The notes beneath the pieces are model-generated. The model saw only the letters and a program-made list of their open reading frames with translations. It had not been told where the DNA came from and ran no database searches. From positions 3,410,001 to 3,474,000 of the forward strand of contig PYIU01000004.1 of the NCBI GenBank assembly GCA_003415625.1: a stretch of DNA of 64,000 bases. Direction: 5' to 3'. Positions 34,226 through 48,600 of this stretch are shown piece after piece. Source of the stretch: Aquanectria penicillioides (Eukaryota > Ascomycota > Sordariomycetes > Hypocreales > Nectriaceae). The position numbers and the translations under genes were made by a program. Position 1 is the first letter of the stretch. Every line of letters starts with the position of its first letter.

Positions 34226-36483
34226 TATTAATATATTCTTAAAGCAATTATAAAAAGAATAAATTATTTAATACTTTAAGTCTATAATTAGCCTTAAAAT
34301 TAAATAAGCTATTTATTTAAATATATATTAAATAAAGAGATCTTAAGCTTACTTTTTAATAGTTTAACTAAAATAGCTTTATAGCCTTTTTTAATAATAT
34401 AAAGAGCTTAAGTATATTTAATAAATAGGGCTTTAGCAATCCCCTTTAAGTTATTGCCCCTTTTTATTAAAAAGTAATATACTTTAAAGCTATAGGCAAT
34501 TATAGATTTAATTATATATATCTATATTATTTAGGCCACTTTAAGGTTTACTTTTTATATACTTATAGTAAGGGCAATAAAGGCCTATTTTTAGTACTTA
34601 AATGTTCTTTTTAATTCTAAAATATAAGGGCCTTAAAGTAGTTTTTTATATAGCTATAGCCCTAAAAATTAATAAAACTTTTATAGTTAAATTATATTAT
34701 AAATTAAATTTAATTAAATTTAATATTTTTAGTATTAATAAAAGAAATAAAAAAGTTAGGCTTTAATAGGCTTAAAGATTATATTATTAATAAAGGCCTA
34801 AAATATATATATTGCTTATATAGCTTTAAGTTAGGCTTAAGTCTTTTTTATATCTTTTTTAAAAGTAAGTATATTTATATTATTAGTAAATTTAATTATT
34901 ATAATTCTAAAAATTTCTTTAAGTATAGAATAAAGCTTTAATATAAAGAAAATAAAAAGAATAGAAAATAGTAATAATTTTTATAAAATGCTAGCCTTAA
35001 TGCTATAAGGGTTAAATAATTTACTATTAAACTAAAGGTATATTATATATTTAAATAAATAGCTAAAGAGCTAAACTAATAGCTAGTGCAAGTAGCTTTA
35101 TTTATAAAGAGTAATTATAAGCCTTTTATAGTCTATTAAATTAAAAGCTATAGTAAAGTCTAGCTATAAAAGAGATATTATTTTATAGTAAGCTTAAGCT
35201 ATATATATTACTTTAATTATTATTATAAGGGCTAGCTTTATAGACTGCTTAAGCCTATTTTTTATTTAGCCCTTAAGGAATATATATTAGTTTTTAGCTA
35301 CTATAGCTATTTATTAGGCTATTGCTAATTTTATTACTTTATTAATAATATTAAAAAGGGAGATAGGCCTTTATTTAAATGCTATATACTTTTAGGCTAT
35401 TATTTTATTTAGCTTAAATATAATAGTAATAATTATATAGTAAAGGCATTATAGAAAATACTTAAATATAATGCTTATATTAATAATAATAGTAAAGGCC
35501 TTAAAAAAGAGCTTATTATATACTTTAAGAAAGTCTATTAGAAATCTATTATTATTAGGGACTTTCTATAATTAAATTTTAAAGAGTAATTATATAAATT
35601 TATAGAGTTTAATGCAGTTTTATAGTAAATCCTTTATATTTTATAGCCTTTAGTTTATATCTATTAACTATATTATAATATTTATAATAATAGATTTAAT
35701 ATTTTAATTGTTTGCTTAAAGTTTTAAAAAAAAGCATTTTACTAATATAGCTGCCTTTTTAATATAAATTATAATTAAACTATTTAATTTAAATTAATTA
35801 AAAAGGAGAAATTAAAGTAAGGCTAAAGCAATTTTGCTTTAAAGCTATATCTATTGCTTTAGGTCTTAAAGTTTCTTTTAGCTACTAATATCTTTTTTAA
35901 TTTTAGCGCTTAATAAAGTATTGCATTAAGCTATATATTTAATATTAGCTATATATATCTTTTGCTTATTACTTAACTTTTATAGCTTTATTTAATTAGC
36001 TAATATATTAATATATTAAGTATGCCTTTATATATATTTAAATTAATAAATAGCTTTTATAATAAGTTAATTCTATTATTTATTATAGCTAGGCCTAAAT
36101 TATTTCTATATTAAAGTAGTATATTAAGCAATTTAATAAAGCCCTTAAATAAACTATTTAATTATTCATTTTAATTATTATATAGTAGTAATCTTACTAT
36201 AGATTTAATAAAGAATTACTTAAGCCTTAAGCTTAGCTTCCTTAAGGTTTATTATATATTAGTTAAAGCCTATAAATTAAGGGTCCAATATTATAAAAAG
36301 TAATATATTTATAATAGGGCTAATTTAAATTTACTATAAAATATAATTAAAGCTATTTAAATTATAGTTTAAGCTAAAGTAAATAGTATTACTATTTATA
36401 ATAGCTTAAGCTAAATCTAAAGTGCTATTTTTAATATTATTTATCTTTTAAATAATAGCTCTATTAAAAGTTATTAATACTAT
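34226..36483 (-). mobile_element. LINE L3, 5' half (ORF2 part), interrupted by L2 and by element E
   Basis: The reverse complement matches L1 from about 840 to 3100 (RT and RNase H region); AAGCTTACTTTTTAATAGTTTAA at 34,350 is the same as at 30,060. On the right it is cut at 36,483 by the E LTR. The rest of its 5' end must lie beyond the E element, outside the window. Confidence 0.72.
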
Positions 36484-36866
36484 TGTATTAATAGATAGGG
36501 ACACTAGCCAAAACACACACCCTACCTAAAAGAGTATAGGGTAAGCAGGTTCAGTTAAAGACTAAATAGCCTTCTTAAGTAGCTGCAAATAATTTAAAAG
36601 AGTATTAAAGCATTTAATTAAATGCTTTAAAGTATCCCTTAAAGAAAAAAAAGAAAAAATATTAAGCAGAAAGTTATAAATAAAGTAATATTATAAAGGG
36701 CTATATTAAGACTTTAATAGAGTCTAAATATAAGGAATTTAGAATTTTAAAAATAAAAATTAATTAAAGAAAACTGCCTATTTATTTTCTATATCTTTAA
36801 GGTCCCTTTTATCTTTTTAATTAACTTAATAATAGATTAATCTATATTACTTTAGACCTTAATTTA
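36484..36866 (+). repeat. 5' LTR of element E (383 bp), uninterrupted
   Basis: Starts TGTATTAATAGATAGGGAC and ends CCTTAATTTA. It is identical in extent to the solo LTR split by Copia-2 (8180-8370 plus 15,147-15,338). The unsplit target GCAGAAAGTTATAAATAAAG is near 36,665-36,685. Drawn on the + strand because the interior follows to the right with a + coding frame; the true orientation rests on that weak frame. Confidence 0.8.
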
Positions 36867-38731
36867 TTTTTCTTTAGTGCCTTAATGCTTATTCTTAAGT
36901 AAACTAAAGGCATAATATAAAAGGAAAACTTTAAGCTTAATCTATTTAAATATAAAGAAAATCTTAAAGAAAGTATTTAATTAAATGCTTTATATCTATA
37001 ATTTATTATTTAATCTATTATTATTTCTCTTTATAATTTATTTTGCTTTTAATATTTAACCTTTTTATTTTAACTTTATTATTATCTTTCTTTATAATAT
37101 AGTTTTTAATTTCAATATTAATTAATATAAAATTAATAAATAAGAATTAAAGGTTTAAATAGCTTATAAGCAATAGTTATAATCTTATTCTATTAGTTTA
37201 TTAAAATTAACCCTTTTAGTATATAAAAGATTTAGCTTTTTATTTAAAGAAGTTTAAAAATAGTCTATTAATTAATTTAAGGTAAATTTATTTATTTAAT
37301 TTTAATAATTATCTTTCTTTTAGTAAAGGCAATATAGTTTAGATTATAATTACTTTATTAGGTTTAAATAGCAATATTAATAATGTTTTTAATTATAGTA
37401 TTAATAATTATAGTATAACTCCTTTTTTTACTATATATTTAATTAATTAAGAAATTAATAAAAATAGTATAAAGTACTTATAAAAACTCTATTTATTATT
37501 TTTAGTAATAAATAAATTTAAGTTTATTTAATTAAATTGCTATAAAATAGCTAATTTAAATAAAAGTATTTATTAAATTAATTAAATTAATTTAATTACT
37601 TACCCTTTATTTAAGGAGTTAATAAATATTTAATTAAATATATTAAAATAAATAAATATATTTTAATTAATTTAAATTTCTTTTTTAAATGCATTTAATT
37701 AAGTAATATTTATATAAATTAATAAGCTAATAGGCAATTTATATAAAGGCTAAGTAAATTTAATTATTAGTTTAAGCTTAATAATAGGTTTAAGGGCAAG
37801 AGTTTTAAACTTAAGGTATAGACTATAAAGGCAAGTTGCTTTAATGCTTTAATTTTAGCGGTTTAAGGCTTATTTAAAACCTTCTCCTTTATTATTACTT
37901 AAGGTAATAATAACTTTAGTAAATTTATTAATTTTAATAGAAAATTTATTTATTATTTAATATTTATAAGTTTAATAGCATTTAATTAAATTATTAGCTA
38001 AAGAATAATAGGGCAGTTAAGGGCCTAATAGTAAAGGTAGATTTATTTAATAGCTATTACTTTAAGGATTAAATAGCTTTAGAATAATTTAATATTTATT
38101 TTTAAAAGTTTAATAATTAATTCCCTTTTAGCTTATTATATAATAATCTTTTAGATTAATATAAAGCCATTAAGTATTAAAGGAACTATTTTAAAATCTT
38201 AAAATATAAATAGATTTTTAGGTTTTAATAAGTTCTATAAGCTTATATTAATTAAAGAACTTTCTATTAGCAATATTAAGTTTATTAAAGATAATAGTAT
38301 TAATAAAGTCTTATATTTAATTAATATTTAAAGCAATTAATTAAGTACTTTTCCTTTATTTATACTTAATAAGAATTTAATTATAATATATTAATGCTAA
38401 AAGGGGATTATTAATAGTATTATAATTGCTATTAAAGATTAAGGGCTAGATTATAAAGCATTTAATAATTAAAGTTTTAATAAGTTTAATTATTCCTTAA
38501 ATATTAAAGAAAAAAAGAAAAGTGCTTAAAAAACTATATTTTTAATTTTTAGCTTATTTAATAATAAATATAATAAAAATAAAGAAATTATAGGGTAATT
38601 TTATTTTAATTATAATTTCCCTTTATACTATAATTAAATGCTTTAGCTATTTATTTTAAATAAAAAAGCTTTAATAAATAGTATTAATAAAGTAAGTAAA
38701 GCTAACTAATAGCCTTTTATTATATATTGCT
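36867..38731 (+). pseudogene. Element E interior, unidentified degenerate coding frame
   Basis: From about 37,150 a + frame shows only TAA/TAG interruptions in positions compatible with Gln or Trp, e.g. GLNSNINNVFNYSINNYSIT, then RARVLNLRYRL, ALML, FKAYLKPSPLLLLKV. It runs to 38,731, where element H is inserted (target copy TTGCT), and seems to resume after 56,889. I do not recognise the protein; it does not read as a typical RT or integrase. The first 280 bp hold no readable frame. Confidence 0.4.
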
Positions 38732-39046
38732 TATTTATTATAGTTTATTTATTCTATTATAAATAGTATTAAAAGTAATAGTCTTAACAATAAAACTATT
38801 ATACTATTTATCTTATAGTTATACTAAAAGGCATATATAAAGGCTCTATAGTTATATTAAAATTAATAGCTTAACTATAGATAATAATTAATTGTATATT
38901 AAACTTTACTTAACTTATATCTTAAGACTATTATAATAATAGGTTTTAAAATATAAATATACTTATAGATTATTAACCTTTATTTAAAAGATATAAAGGC
39001 CAATTATTTAAAAGTACTATCTATTATATAATCTATATATATAATA
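38732..39046 (-). repeat. Element H 3' LTR
   Basis: Repeat of 56,570-56,884, starting TATTTATTATAGTTTATTTA and ending CTATATATATAATA. On the minus strand it is preceded by TTTAAGGGCACT, a possible polypurine tract. Confidence 0.82.
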
Positions 39047-42000
39047 AGTGCCCTTAAATTAAAAAAAAGATTATTATTTATAGTAGTAAAAACTAAAGTT
39101 AAGTCCTTAATATTTACCTTATATTTACTTTATTTATTAATTATTTTTATTTATTCTATATAATTGCAGTATTTAGCTATTAGCTTTTAAATTTCTAATA
39201 AAGTTCTTAAATCTTTATATAAATCTATAGATTTTTCTATTATTTTCTTTTAATTCTATATAACCTTAATAGAATTTAGCTAGCCTAATAGCTATTAGTA
39301 TTAATGCATAAAGTATTAAGAATATAATTAATTAAATAAATTATTAATATTAATAATAATAAAAAGAGATTCTTTTTTATTAAAAGCTAACTTTAATGGC
39401 CTAACTATTAATTCCTTTATTATACTATTAGGCTTATAGCACTTAAAGAAGCTAGCTGCTAAAGCCTTATTAAATTGCTTCTTTCCTAAAAGAAAGTTAT
39501 TAATAGGCTATAAATTTATATATTAATATACTGTATTATTTGCCTAAAGTATTAATAAAGGTACCTATTTTAATAGGCTAAAAGTAAGTATATAAAATAG
39601 TTAATTGCCTTTAGCCAATCTATTTTAAGAGAGTTTAAATTTAATTTAAGCTATAATAGTTTTAATTAGCTTAGCTTTATTAGCTACTAAAAGAGCTATT
39701 AACTTAAATTTCTTTACTTTTGCTATTTAAACTATTAATTCTTTAATTTTATTATTTTAGCTATTACTAATAGTATTAAGGTAAATAATTAAATTATTAA
39801 AAGTAAAGATATTAATAGCTTATTTCTTAACTTTATTAGCAACTTTATAAAATCTAATATTAATAGATTTAGTATTAGCCTTAAGCTGCTCCTTAAGTTA
39901 AGCAACTTTATCCTTTAAAGTTTTAATTTTAGTTATAGCTTAATAGGCACTAATAGCTATATTAGCTATAATAGCTTTTATAATAAATAAATTATTTTTA
40001 ATAGAATAATTATATTAATTTAATACATTAATATTTATTAAATAACTATACCTTATAGTAATAAGGTATTTAATAGCTAAAGTATTAATTGCACTATAAA
40101 AATCAATAAAAACTATAGCTATTACTTCCTTCTTTTTAGGCAATTTAGCTATAAAGTATTAGTAATTCCCCTAAAACTTATTATACTTACTATTTTAATA
40201 AAAGGTAAAGGCATTTATAATAGCAGTTTTAATGCATTAAATAAAGCTAAATTCTACTTTAAAAGGCTTAAATTTAATATTAGTCTTTTTATTAATTTAA
40301 TTATAATATTAGTTAATAACTTCCTTATACTTAATAAAAAGGTCTATTAAAAAGTAAGATTTATTAGGTTTGCTGCTAAAAGTACCCTTTAGGCTATAAA
40401 GCTAAAAGTTATAAGTAAGGCAAATAAATGCATTATTTTGCCTTTAGCTTTTTAGCCTATTAATTAATTTACTTAAAAGATAGTAATTACTATAGATTAT
40501 AGTGCCTTTAGTATTAATTCTATTATTTTTTAACCCTATTATTTCTATTAATTTATTGTATTTATAGTAGGCTAAACCCCTATTTATAGAAATATCTACC
40601 TTTTATTTAAATCCTTTATAAGTGCTAATAGTTAAAGCAATAAGATTTTAATTTGCATTTTAAGCGTTTAAATCCCTTCTATTATATTAAATAAAAGTCT
40701 TTTCTCTTAAGGTCTTTTTATTAATACTCTTTCTACTATATTTAATATATCCTTTATTAATTATTATAACCTTTTTATTATTTTCTTTATTTTTATTCTT
40801 TATTTTATTATTTAAAAATAAAAACTTTTAATTTTAATTTAAATCCCTTTTCTTTTCTATTTATATTAATATATTTATATTATTTTAAAGTTATTATATA
40901 TTAATATTTAAGTCTTTATTAAAGAGGCTAATATTATTATTAATATAGTTATAATTAATAGTAAAGTTATAAGTAGATTCTATTAAATTATTATCTTTTA
41001 CTAAAGATATTATAATTAATAATATTATAGTATTAAAATTATTAATATTAATATTAAATTTATTACTATTATTATTATAAGTATTAATAAGCTTATTATA
41101 TTTATTAAATAATATTTAATATTTATTTAAAAGTTTAAATAAAATATTATTATAAAAGACTCTATATTAATTAAAAAAAGATTAATTAATATAGTTTTTA
41201 ATAAATTAACTAATAGATTTATACTTCTTTTTAATAGAATAAGCTTTTTATATATTATTCTATTACTTAATTTACTAATATATAGCAATAAGTTTTATAT
41301 TACTATTAGCTAATAATAAAAGGTCTAAAGCTAAAGGGGCTTAAGCTATAAAGGGGTATTAAAATTAATAGAAAAGGAGCTAAAATTAGCAGTAAGGGTA
41401 CTAAATCTAATATAGTAAGCATTAAGCTAGCTATTATATAAATATTTATAAAAAAAAAGGTAAAGAAAAGTATAGAAATTAATAATAAAGGGGCTAAAAC
41501 TAATAGTAAGGATATTAAATCTAATAGTATAAATAATAGTTTTTATAGTAATTAGATATTTATATAAAATAAAGAAGAAAAGCTAAATAGTTTAATAGGC
41601 AATAGGTTTTAGTACTTATACTATTAAAATCAATAAAATATAGGGCTATATATAGAAATAGAAAATAAAAGTTATATAAAGTTAAAAAAGTTAAAAAAGG
41701 TATATTAAGCTATAGTAAGTGCCTTTATGCTATATAAGCGCTTAATTATTTACTTTATTTAATTACTTTAATTATATATTAAATAAGCTAATTATAAATT
41801 ACTATTAATCTATTTTAAATATTCCCTTTTTTATAGAATTTAATTACTTTTATATTAAATCCTTTTAAATTAAATAATAAATATATAGAAAAGAATTTTC
41901 TTATAATAGTAAAAGTTAATAGGTAGCTTTTAGCTATTTAAATGCTAGATTTACTATACCTTATAGCAATTTTTAATCTTTTTTTTTATATTCTTTTTCT

Positions 42001-44005
42001 TATAGTATAAAATTAATAATTAAGTATTTATTAATAAAGTTAAAAGTATTCTCTTTTAATTTAATTTTATTTATTTATTTATTATTTTTAGTAATATATC
42101 CTTTCTATTATAATAAAAAGTAATATATTAACCTTTATTTATACTATTAAATCTTTTATTAAATAATTCTATTTACTTTCTATTAGCTTATTGCTTTATT
42201 TCTATTAATTTTAATAGCTAATAGTAATAATAATATATAATTAAAAGGATTATTCTTTTACTTTAGTTTTTATATTTAGGCAATAAAGACTATTAAATAT
42301 ATCTATTAATATAGAGGGAAGTTAAGTTTAATAGCTTAACTATAGATCTTATAGATTACCTTATAGGGTCTAGCTTTAGTAAAAGACTATTTGCACTTTA
42401 GTTTTTTTAGTAAGTAATATTCTTTATATAGCTATAAATAAATAATATTTTCTTTATTAATTTTAATTAATTAATAATATTAATTATATTAAATCTTTAA
42501 TAATATAATTGCTATATCTATTAGAAGTTATATTTTCTATAAGTATAATTTATATAAAACCTTTAGTATAGTTCTATTAGCTTTTTAATTAATAACTTTA
42601 CTTTTAGCAATAAATTTAATAACTATCTTTAGTTTAAAACTATATAGTAGTTTATTTAATAAGCAATTTATAGTTAAAGCAATTATATTATTTAAATTAT
42701 ATTAAATTATTAAAAGCGCTTATATTTAAGGTATATTTAGCTTTATAGCAGTATAATACTATATTGCAATTTTTATTATTTAGTTCTTTCTTTTAAATAT
42801 ACTATTAGTTTAGAAATAATATATAATAGATATAAAGACCTTTATATTAAAAAAGGCTAATATAGCTCTTTATATACTGCTTATAAACTTTAGGTTTTAA
42901 TTACTAAAAATATATATAGATATTCCTTAATTATATAAAAGTAATACCTTTAGTAAAATAAATACTTAATTCTATATAATATATATTAAATGCCTTAATA
43001 TAAAAATAGTTTTCTTTAAAAATAAATAGTTTATTAAGTATAATTAATCTAGCTTATTATAATTTAAAATTGCCTATACTATACCTATAGATATAATTTT
43101 AGAAAGGTTAATTATAAAGTTTAATATAATAGTATAAAATAATTATAAAACTATAGAAATTAACTTTAGTTTATCTATTAATAGTCTTTTATTTATTAAA
43201 TTCTCTTTATATATTAGGCAATATATAATAAACTTTTTTATTATTTTATTTATTTTATAAAAATAGATATAGCTTAATTTATATAAAATCTTAAAGACTT
43301 TAGTATACTATAAGTTATTATAAATAGTTATAAAAATAGTTTTAACTATTAGCCTAAAAATATAAAGTTTTTTTTGCTCTTTATAATTTATATAATAAAG
43401 CAATTTATTTTTTATTAGCTTCTATAAATAAAATAGGTTTATATACTGCTTCTTTTATAGGTTTTAAGCATTATTCTATTAAATCCCTTAAATATAGGTA
43501 TAAATCTTATTAAGTTTTAGGTCTTTACTATATCCCTTAAGCATTTCCTTATAGAATTTAAGTAATATTGCAATTTTAATTGCATTAGCTTTTATTATAT
43601 TAGCTTTAGTATTTAGCTTATTAAAATAGCTATCTATAGCTTATTAATAAAGTGGTTCCTCTATTAATAGCCTTAAAAGAGCATTTAAAACTATATTAAG
43701 GGTTTTAAAAATATAAAATATTTTTAGATTAAATTTAAAAAGATAATTAAAGATTTTAATAAGCTTTAGGTTAGCTTTATTAAGGTCTATTATATTAAGG
43801 GAAGTATATATTATAATCCCTTTTATAGCAATATAGTCTATTACAATATTAACTAAACTATAGTTAAATTAAACTATTTTCTATAGCTTTTTAATAGCTT
43901 AAGTAACTGCTATTACTTTTGCCTTAATAGAACTATAGCTCTATTTTACTAAAGAGATTAATCTTAAAAGGAATAGTATTAATTTTAATTAAGTAGCTAG
44001 AATAT
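39047..44005 (-). pseudogene. Element H distal pol: RNase H C-terminal part, then presumed integrase and 3' region
   Basis: On the minus strand from 44,005 the frame reads an RNase H: SYSSIKAKVIAVT, AIKKL, then VIDYIAIKGIIIYTSLN and LNIVLNALLRL. The latter matches the Ty3 RNase H end (VPDALSRL). K-a is inserted in this domain. Integrase is expected downstream (about 43,500-42,000), but I could not read its HHCC or DDE motifs reliably. 39,047-42,000 is strongly AT-converted with no recognised frame. Confidence 0.6.
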
Positions 44006-44198
44006 TGTAAAGAGATAGAGGACTCACCTTAATAGGTGGCGGGGCTCTTAAGCACAGCCATATAGGTATACCGCCACACCTTAGATAAAAGACATATCGC
44101 CGAGCGGTAGACCAACGCTCAGCAAATTAAAGCTTACATACAATACATAAGTTACCTAAAGATCCATCTTGTGTCACCCTAATCAACCAACCCTTACA
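44006..44198 (+). repeat. K-a 5' LTR
   Basis: TGTAAAGAGATAGAGGACTC ... CAACCCTTACA. It differs from the 3' LTR by transitions only as far as I can read, and is the more RIP-mutated of the pair. Confidence 0.93.
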
Positions 44199-44919
44199 AT
44201 TCTTTAACTTCTATACCCTATAGGGTGATTAGCGCGGCATAAGATGGAGGGAACTATACAACCAATTAACGAATAACTTAAGGGATTGCCAATGCATTAG
44301 CAATAGGACCCTAACGAGCCAATTACTCCTCAATTCTAAGAGGAAGGGGGATACTAATAGCCCCTAGAACTAACCAATTAGGATTCTATTGATAGGCTAA
44401 TAGCTAAGGAAGCTCTAAGGAGTCTAAGATAGAATGCATTAATAGACTCCCGTATATACCAATCGGGCTACAACTTAAGATCGACGTCCTAAGGCAGACA
44501 AACCTATTGAGGAACATTCAACAAGCACAATATGCCCTTACAATAAAGCATAGAGGAGCCATAAGGCAGGGCCTTACAATAAGTCATTCAAATGCTTACC
44601 AAATAACAATTAATAATAGCAGAGCAGCAGTTGGCATAAATACAGATCCTAAAATAATTAGTTGACCGCCCTGCAATAAACTTAAGAAGGGACTACAAAA
44701 AACCCCTATCCTACAATTGCAGAACCCTTATAGAGAATGCAATAGGCATAAAGATCAACAACTAAATAAAAGCCATTAAATCGGCAAACAATCTTCAACC
44801 AGGCTGCACTAATACATAGAAGATATAATAGGCAATAATTAAATTTAACCCTAGCCTATAAACTTAATAGAGGAACTATAAAGGGAGCCTAAAGAGCCCC
44901 TTATAGCAAGACTTTATTA

Positions 44920-45530
44920 ACTTTATGTAAAAGAAGTATATAGACTTAAACCTTTAAGAGAGGGAATTATAAGATAAGCTACTAGAACTTTAATAGTCTA
45001 TTAAGCAGTCCTTAATAGATTACTTTTATGCTTAAAGCGCAATATATCTATCTTTAGGGACCTTAAACTATAAAGAAGAAAGTAAGGATAGGGCCTATTA
45101 ATACTACTATAGCTTATAGAAATCCTTAAAGAAGGAGATAAACTGCAAGTAAGTAAACCTCCTAAAACTAAAGAATATAGCCTATAAGGCAGAAAGGCTA
45201 TAGGCCTATATTAAGAAGGAAAATAAGTAAGCTTTAAGTAAGAATTATAAGAGAAGCCATCCTTTTAATGGCTTAGATGGACCTTAGAAAGCAACCTATT
45301 TAAAGAGCCATTTAAGGCCTTTATCTAAAGGGGGCATGAGTTTCTATAGCCTAAAGGGTCCATACACCCCAGGCAAGTCGCAAGAATGACAACTATACAG
45401 CAATAAGCCAAAAGGCAGTAGGTTAAATCAACTATACTGCTATAACTGCAATAGGCCAGGCCACTTAGCTATAGACTATAGGCTACCTAAAAAGGGCTTT
45501 AGGGACTAAAGCTATAAGCCGAAGCTAGCC
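44920..45530 (+). pseudogene. K-a gag with CCHC zinc knuckle
   Basis: A retrotransposon gag-like frame (INCK, NLLKLKNIAYKAERL, AYIKKEN, ALSKNYK) is followed by a zinc knuckle at 45,438-45,479 reading CYNCNRPGHLAIDY. The last Cys of the CCHC box has become Tyr (TGT to TAT). TAA/TAG codons break the frame. Role: capsid/nucleocapsid of the element. Confidence 0.75.
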
Positions 45531-45689
45531 TAACCATAAAAACATATATAGATCCAATCTATTAGTACTATACCTAAGGAACCTTAGGACTCCTTAAAAA
45601 ACGAAAAGATATAGGGACTATAGCTAAAGTTCTTATATTAAAACTAAAAATAATCCCAATTGAGAATATTATTATAAGTAAGGCAATTG

Positions 45690-48600
45690 CCCTTTAAGGG
45701 CATATTAAAGTTAAGGTCTATATAGATATAGATACCTACGCACAAATTAACCTTATTAGCATAAGACTAATTAAGGAGCTAAACCTATATCCGGCTAAGG
45801 ATTAAAAGGCACCTAGCTTATAAGATTTCTAGGGTAGAGTGACTCCCCCTAGTAGCATATATATATTAATATTCTTTTTAATTTATTTAAAGGGTTTTCC
45901 CTAAAAAATTAGGCAAATATTTATTAAAACGCTATACCCTAAAGGGGCTAGCGATCTACTTCTCTTTAATGCCTTTATAGGGAAGGAAGGAATAGAGATT
46001 AATACTTAAACTGCAACTTAAAACTATAAGCCTATATCTTTAGTTGACCTAAAAGCATTTGCAGAAGAACTCCTATAGAATGGGGAGCAAGCTTAAGTTA
46101 TATATATACATAGCATACTGTCGCTAGACAAGCGACCAATGGCCAAGTTAGGCAAAGAGCTAGAGCCAGCTTTAGGAGTATTGCCTCTAGAGCTGAAGTC
46201 TAAATGAAAGACATTTAGTAAGGAAGCTACTAAAGGGCCGCCACTCCTAGAAGGGGTAGAGCATAGCATTAACCTTTAGGAGGGCAAGAAGCCGCTATAT
46301 AGTCCAGTATACCCAATCAATAGCCAGCAGGCAGAAGCCCTAAGAGAGTATATCGCCAAGAATACAGCAAACAAACAAATCAATACCTCTATAAGTAAGG
46401 CAGGAGCCCCTATATTATTTATACTAAAGAAGGATAGAACGCTATAACTATATATAGATTACTAAAGTCTTAATGCTATAACCATTAAGAATTGCTATCT
46501 ATTGCTATTAATAGGGGACTTATTAAACTGCCTAGTTGGTGCAAAATGGATCTTAAAGATTAATATTTGGAATGCCTACTACTGGATCTGCATTAAGCCT
46601 AGCGATTGCTAGAAGACTGCATTCCAAATAAAATATAAACACTTCAAATATATAGTGATGCCATTCGGTCTGACTAATGCGCCAGCCACTTTTTAAGCGT
46701 ATGTCTATTAAACACTTGTTGGGTTGCTAGACACACATTATATAGCATACCTAAACAACATTATTGTATACTCTAAAATATAGAAACAATACACTAAGGA
46801 TATATTAAAGGTCCTATAAAGACTCTATAAGGCACAATTATATATTAAGCTGTCTAAATGTGCATTCTATTAATAAAAGGTAGAGTTCCTAGGGTATATA
46901 ATAACCTAAGAAGGCCTAAAAATAGAGCTAAGTAAAGTGCAAGCAGTTGCTAAATAGAAGCTACCTTAAATATATTAAGAGGTTTAGGTATTTTTAGGCT
47001 TTTGCAATTTCTATAGGAAATTCATCCTAAAATACTTAAGTATAACCAGCCTACTAATAGCAATGCTAAAAGGCAGTAAGAAAGGCCATAAAATAGGAGA
47101 GTTTATTTAAAGCCTAAAAGCTAAAAAGGCATTTTAAAAACTAAAGGAGGCTTTTTATTTCACAACTGTTCTATAATACTAAAACCCTACTCTATGCACT
47201 AAAGTAAAGATAGATACATCCCCTAAAGCAATAGCCAGCATTCTATCTCAATTAATAGAGAACCAATAGAGACTAATTGCATATTAGTTAAAGAAGCTCT
47301 TAAATATAGAACAACACTAGGCAATAGGCCAATAGAAGCTTCTGGCTATTATAGAAAGCCTAAAGCACTAAAGCTATTATCTACTAAAACTATTAGAAAA
47401 GTTTCTAGTACTAATAGATTATAAAGCCCTAAAAGGTATAGTCTTTGCATTAGTATAGAACCTTTAAGGAAGGCTTGCCTATTGAGTCTACTAACTAGCA
47501 CCCTTTAACTTTAATATATAGCATTAGCTAGGGAAGTTAAACCCGGCCAATGGACTGTCCAAATGTCCTAATTATATGCAAGGAGAAATCTCCTACCAGA
47601 ATGTAATCCCTATACTATCAGTAAAGCTTCAGTTAGTAGATAAGCTACCGCCAGACACATGCAGAATGATCGCAGGTTTAGAGGGCAAAACCCTAACTGC
47701 TAGGGCATATATATAAGCTGTAAGAGCCAGCCTCAGAAGAGCAGAGCCCACAACAGTCAAAGGAAGAGAGGTGCCTTCGCCTCTAAGGCTGGGTTTAACC
47801 ATTGGATCGAATAGTCACTATTAGAGCTCAACTATTTCCATTGTCACCACATGCGCCTAAAAGGGGGGTGGTGCTATTGCACAGCAATCGGAGCACGCTC
47901 GGCGGATAGCGGCAGAAAAGACCGACCAAAAGGAACCGCTTAAAGCTAGGGTTACTGTACTGGAACAGTACATCCTACGCCTAGTTATGACCGAGCTCAT
48001 AAAGGGCGAAATGGCATTTTTATTGCAACTATCTTATAAGTTGGAAGACTTTGTCCGCAGACTGCAGGCCAACAATGAATTTTATTAACAGCAAACAATA
48101 AAGGTTCGCTTAGCAGCTAGAAAGAAAAGAAACTACTACTATAATGAATAAGGTACTCTTTTCTATAAAGGAAGATTAGTGATTTCTAATTAAGAAACAT
48201 TATAAATGGAGATCCTATAAAGGCACTATAACGACCCTAGAACAGGGCATATAGGAGCCGCTAAGACCTTAGATCTTATTAGCCGAAAATTCTATTGGAA
48301 GAACATTGCAGAAGATATAAAAGACTACACACTGCAATGTTAGCGATGCTAAGGCATATGCATGCTAAGGCATAGGCCCTATAGGCAACTTCAATCACTG
48401 CTATTACTAGTGCACCCATTCCAAGAAATAAGCATAGACTTTATTATAGGGCTGCCTAATAGCGCCCACTCTAATGGCAAGGAATATAATGCAATTCTAG
48501 TGATTATATACTATATAATAAAGTATACTATATTTATCCCTACTAAAAAGTTACTTATAGCAATGCAATTGGCAAAATTACTCTATAAGTGGGTAGAATG

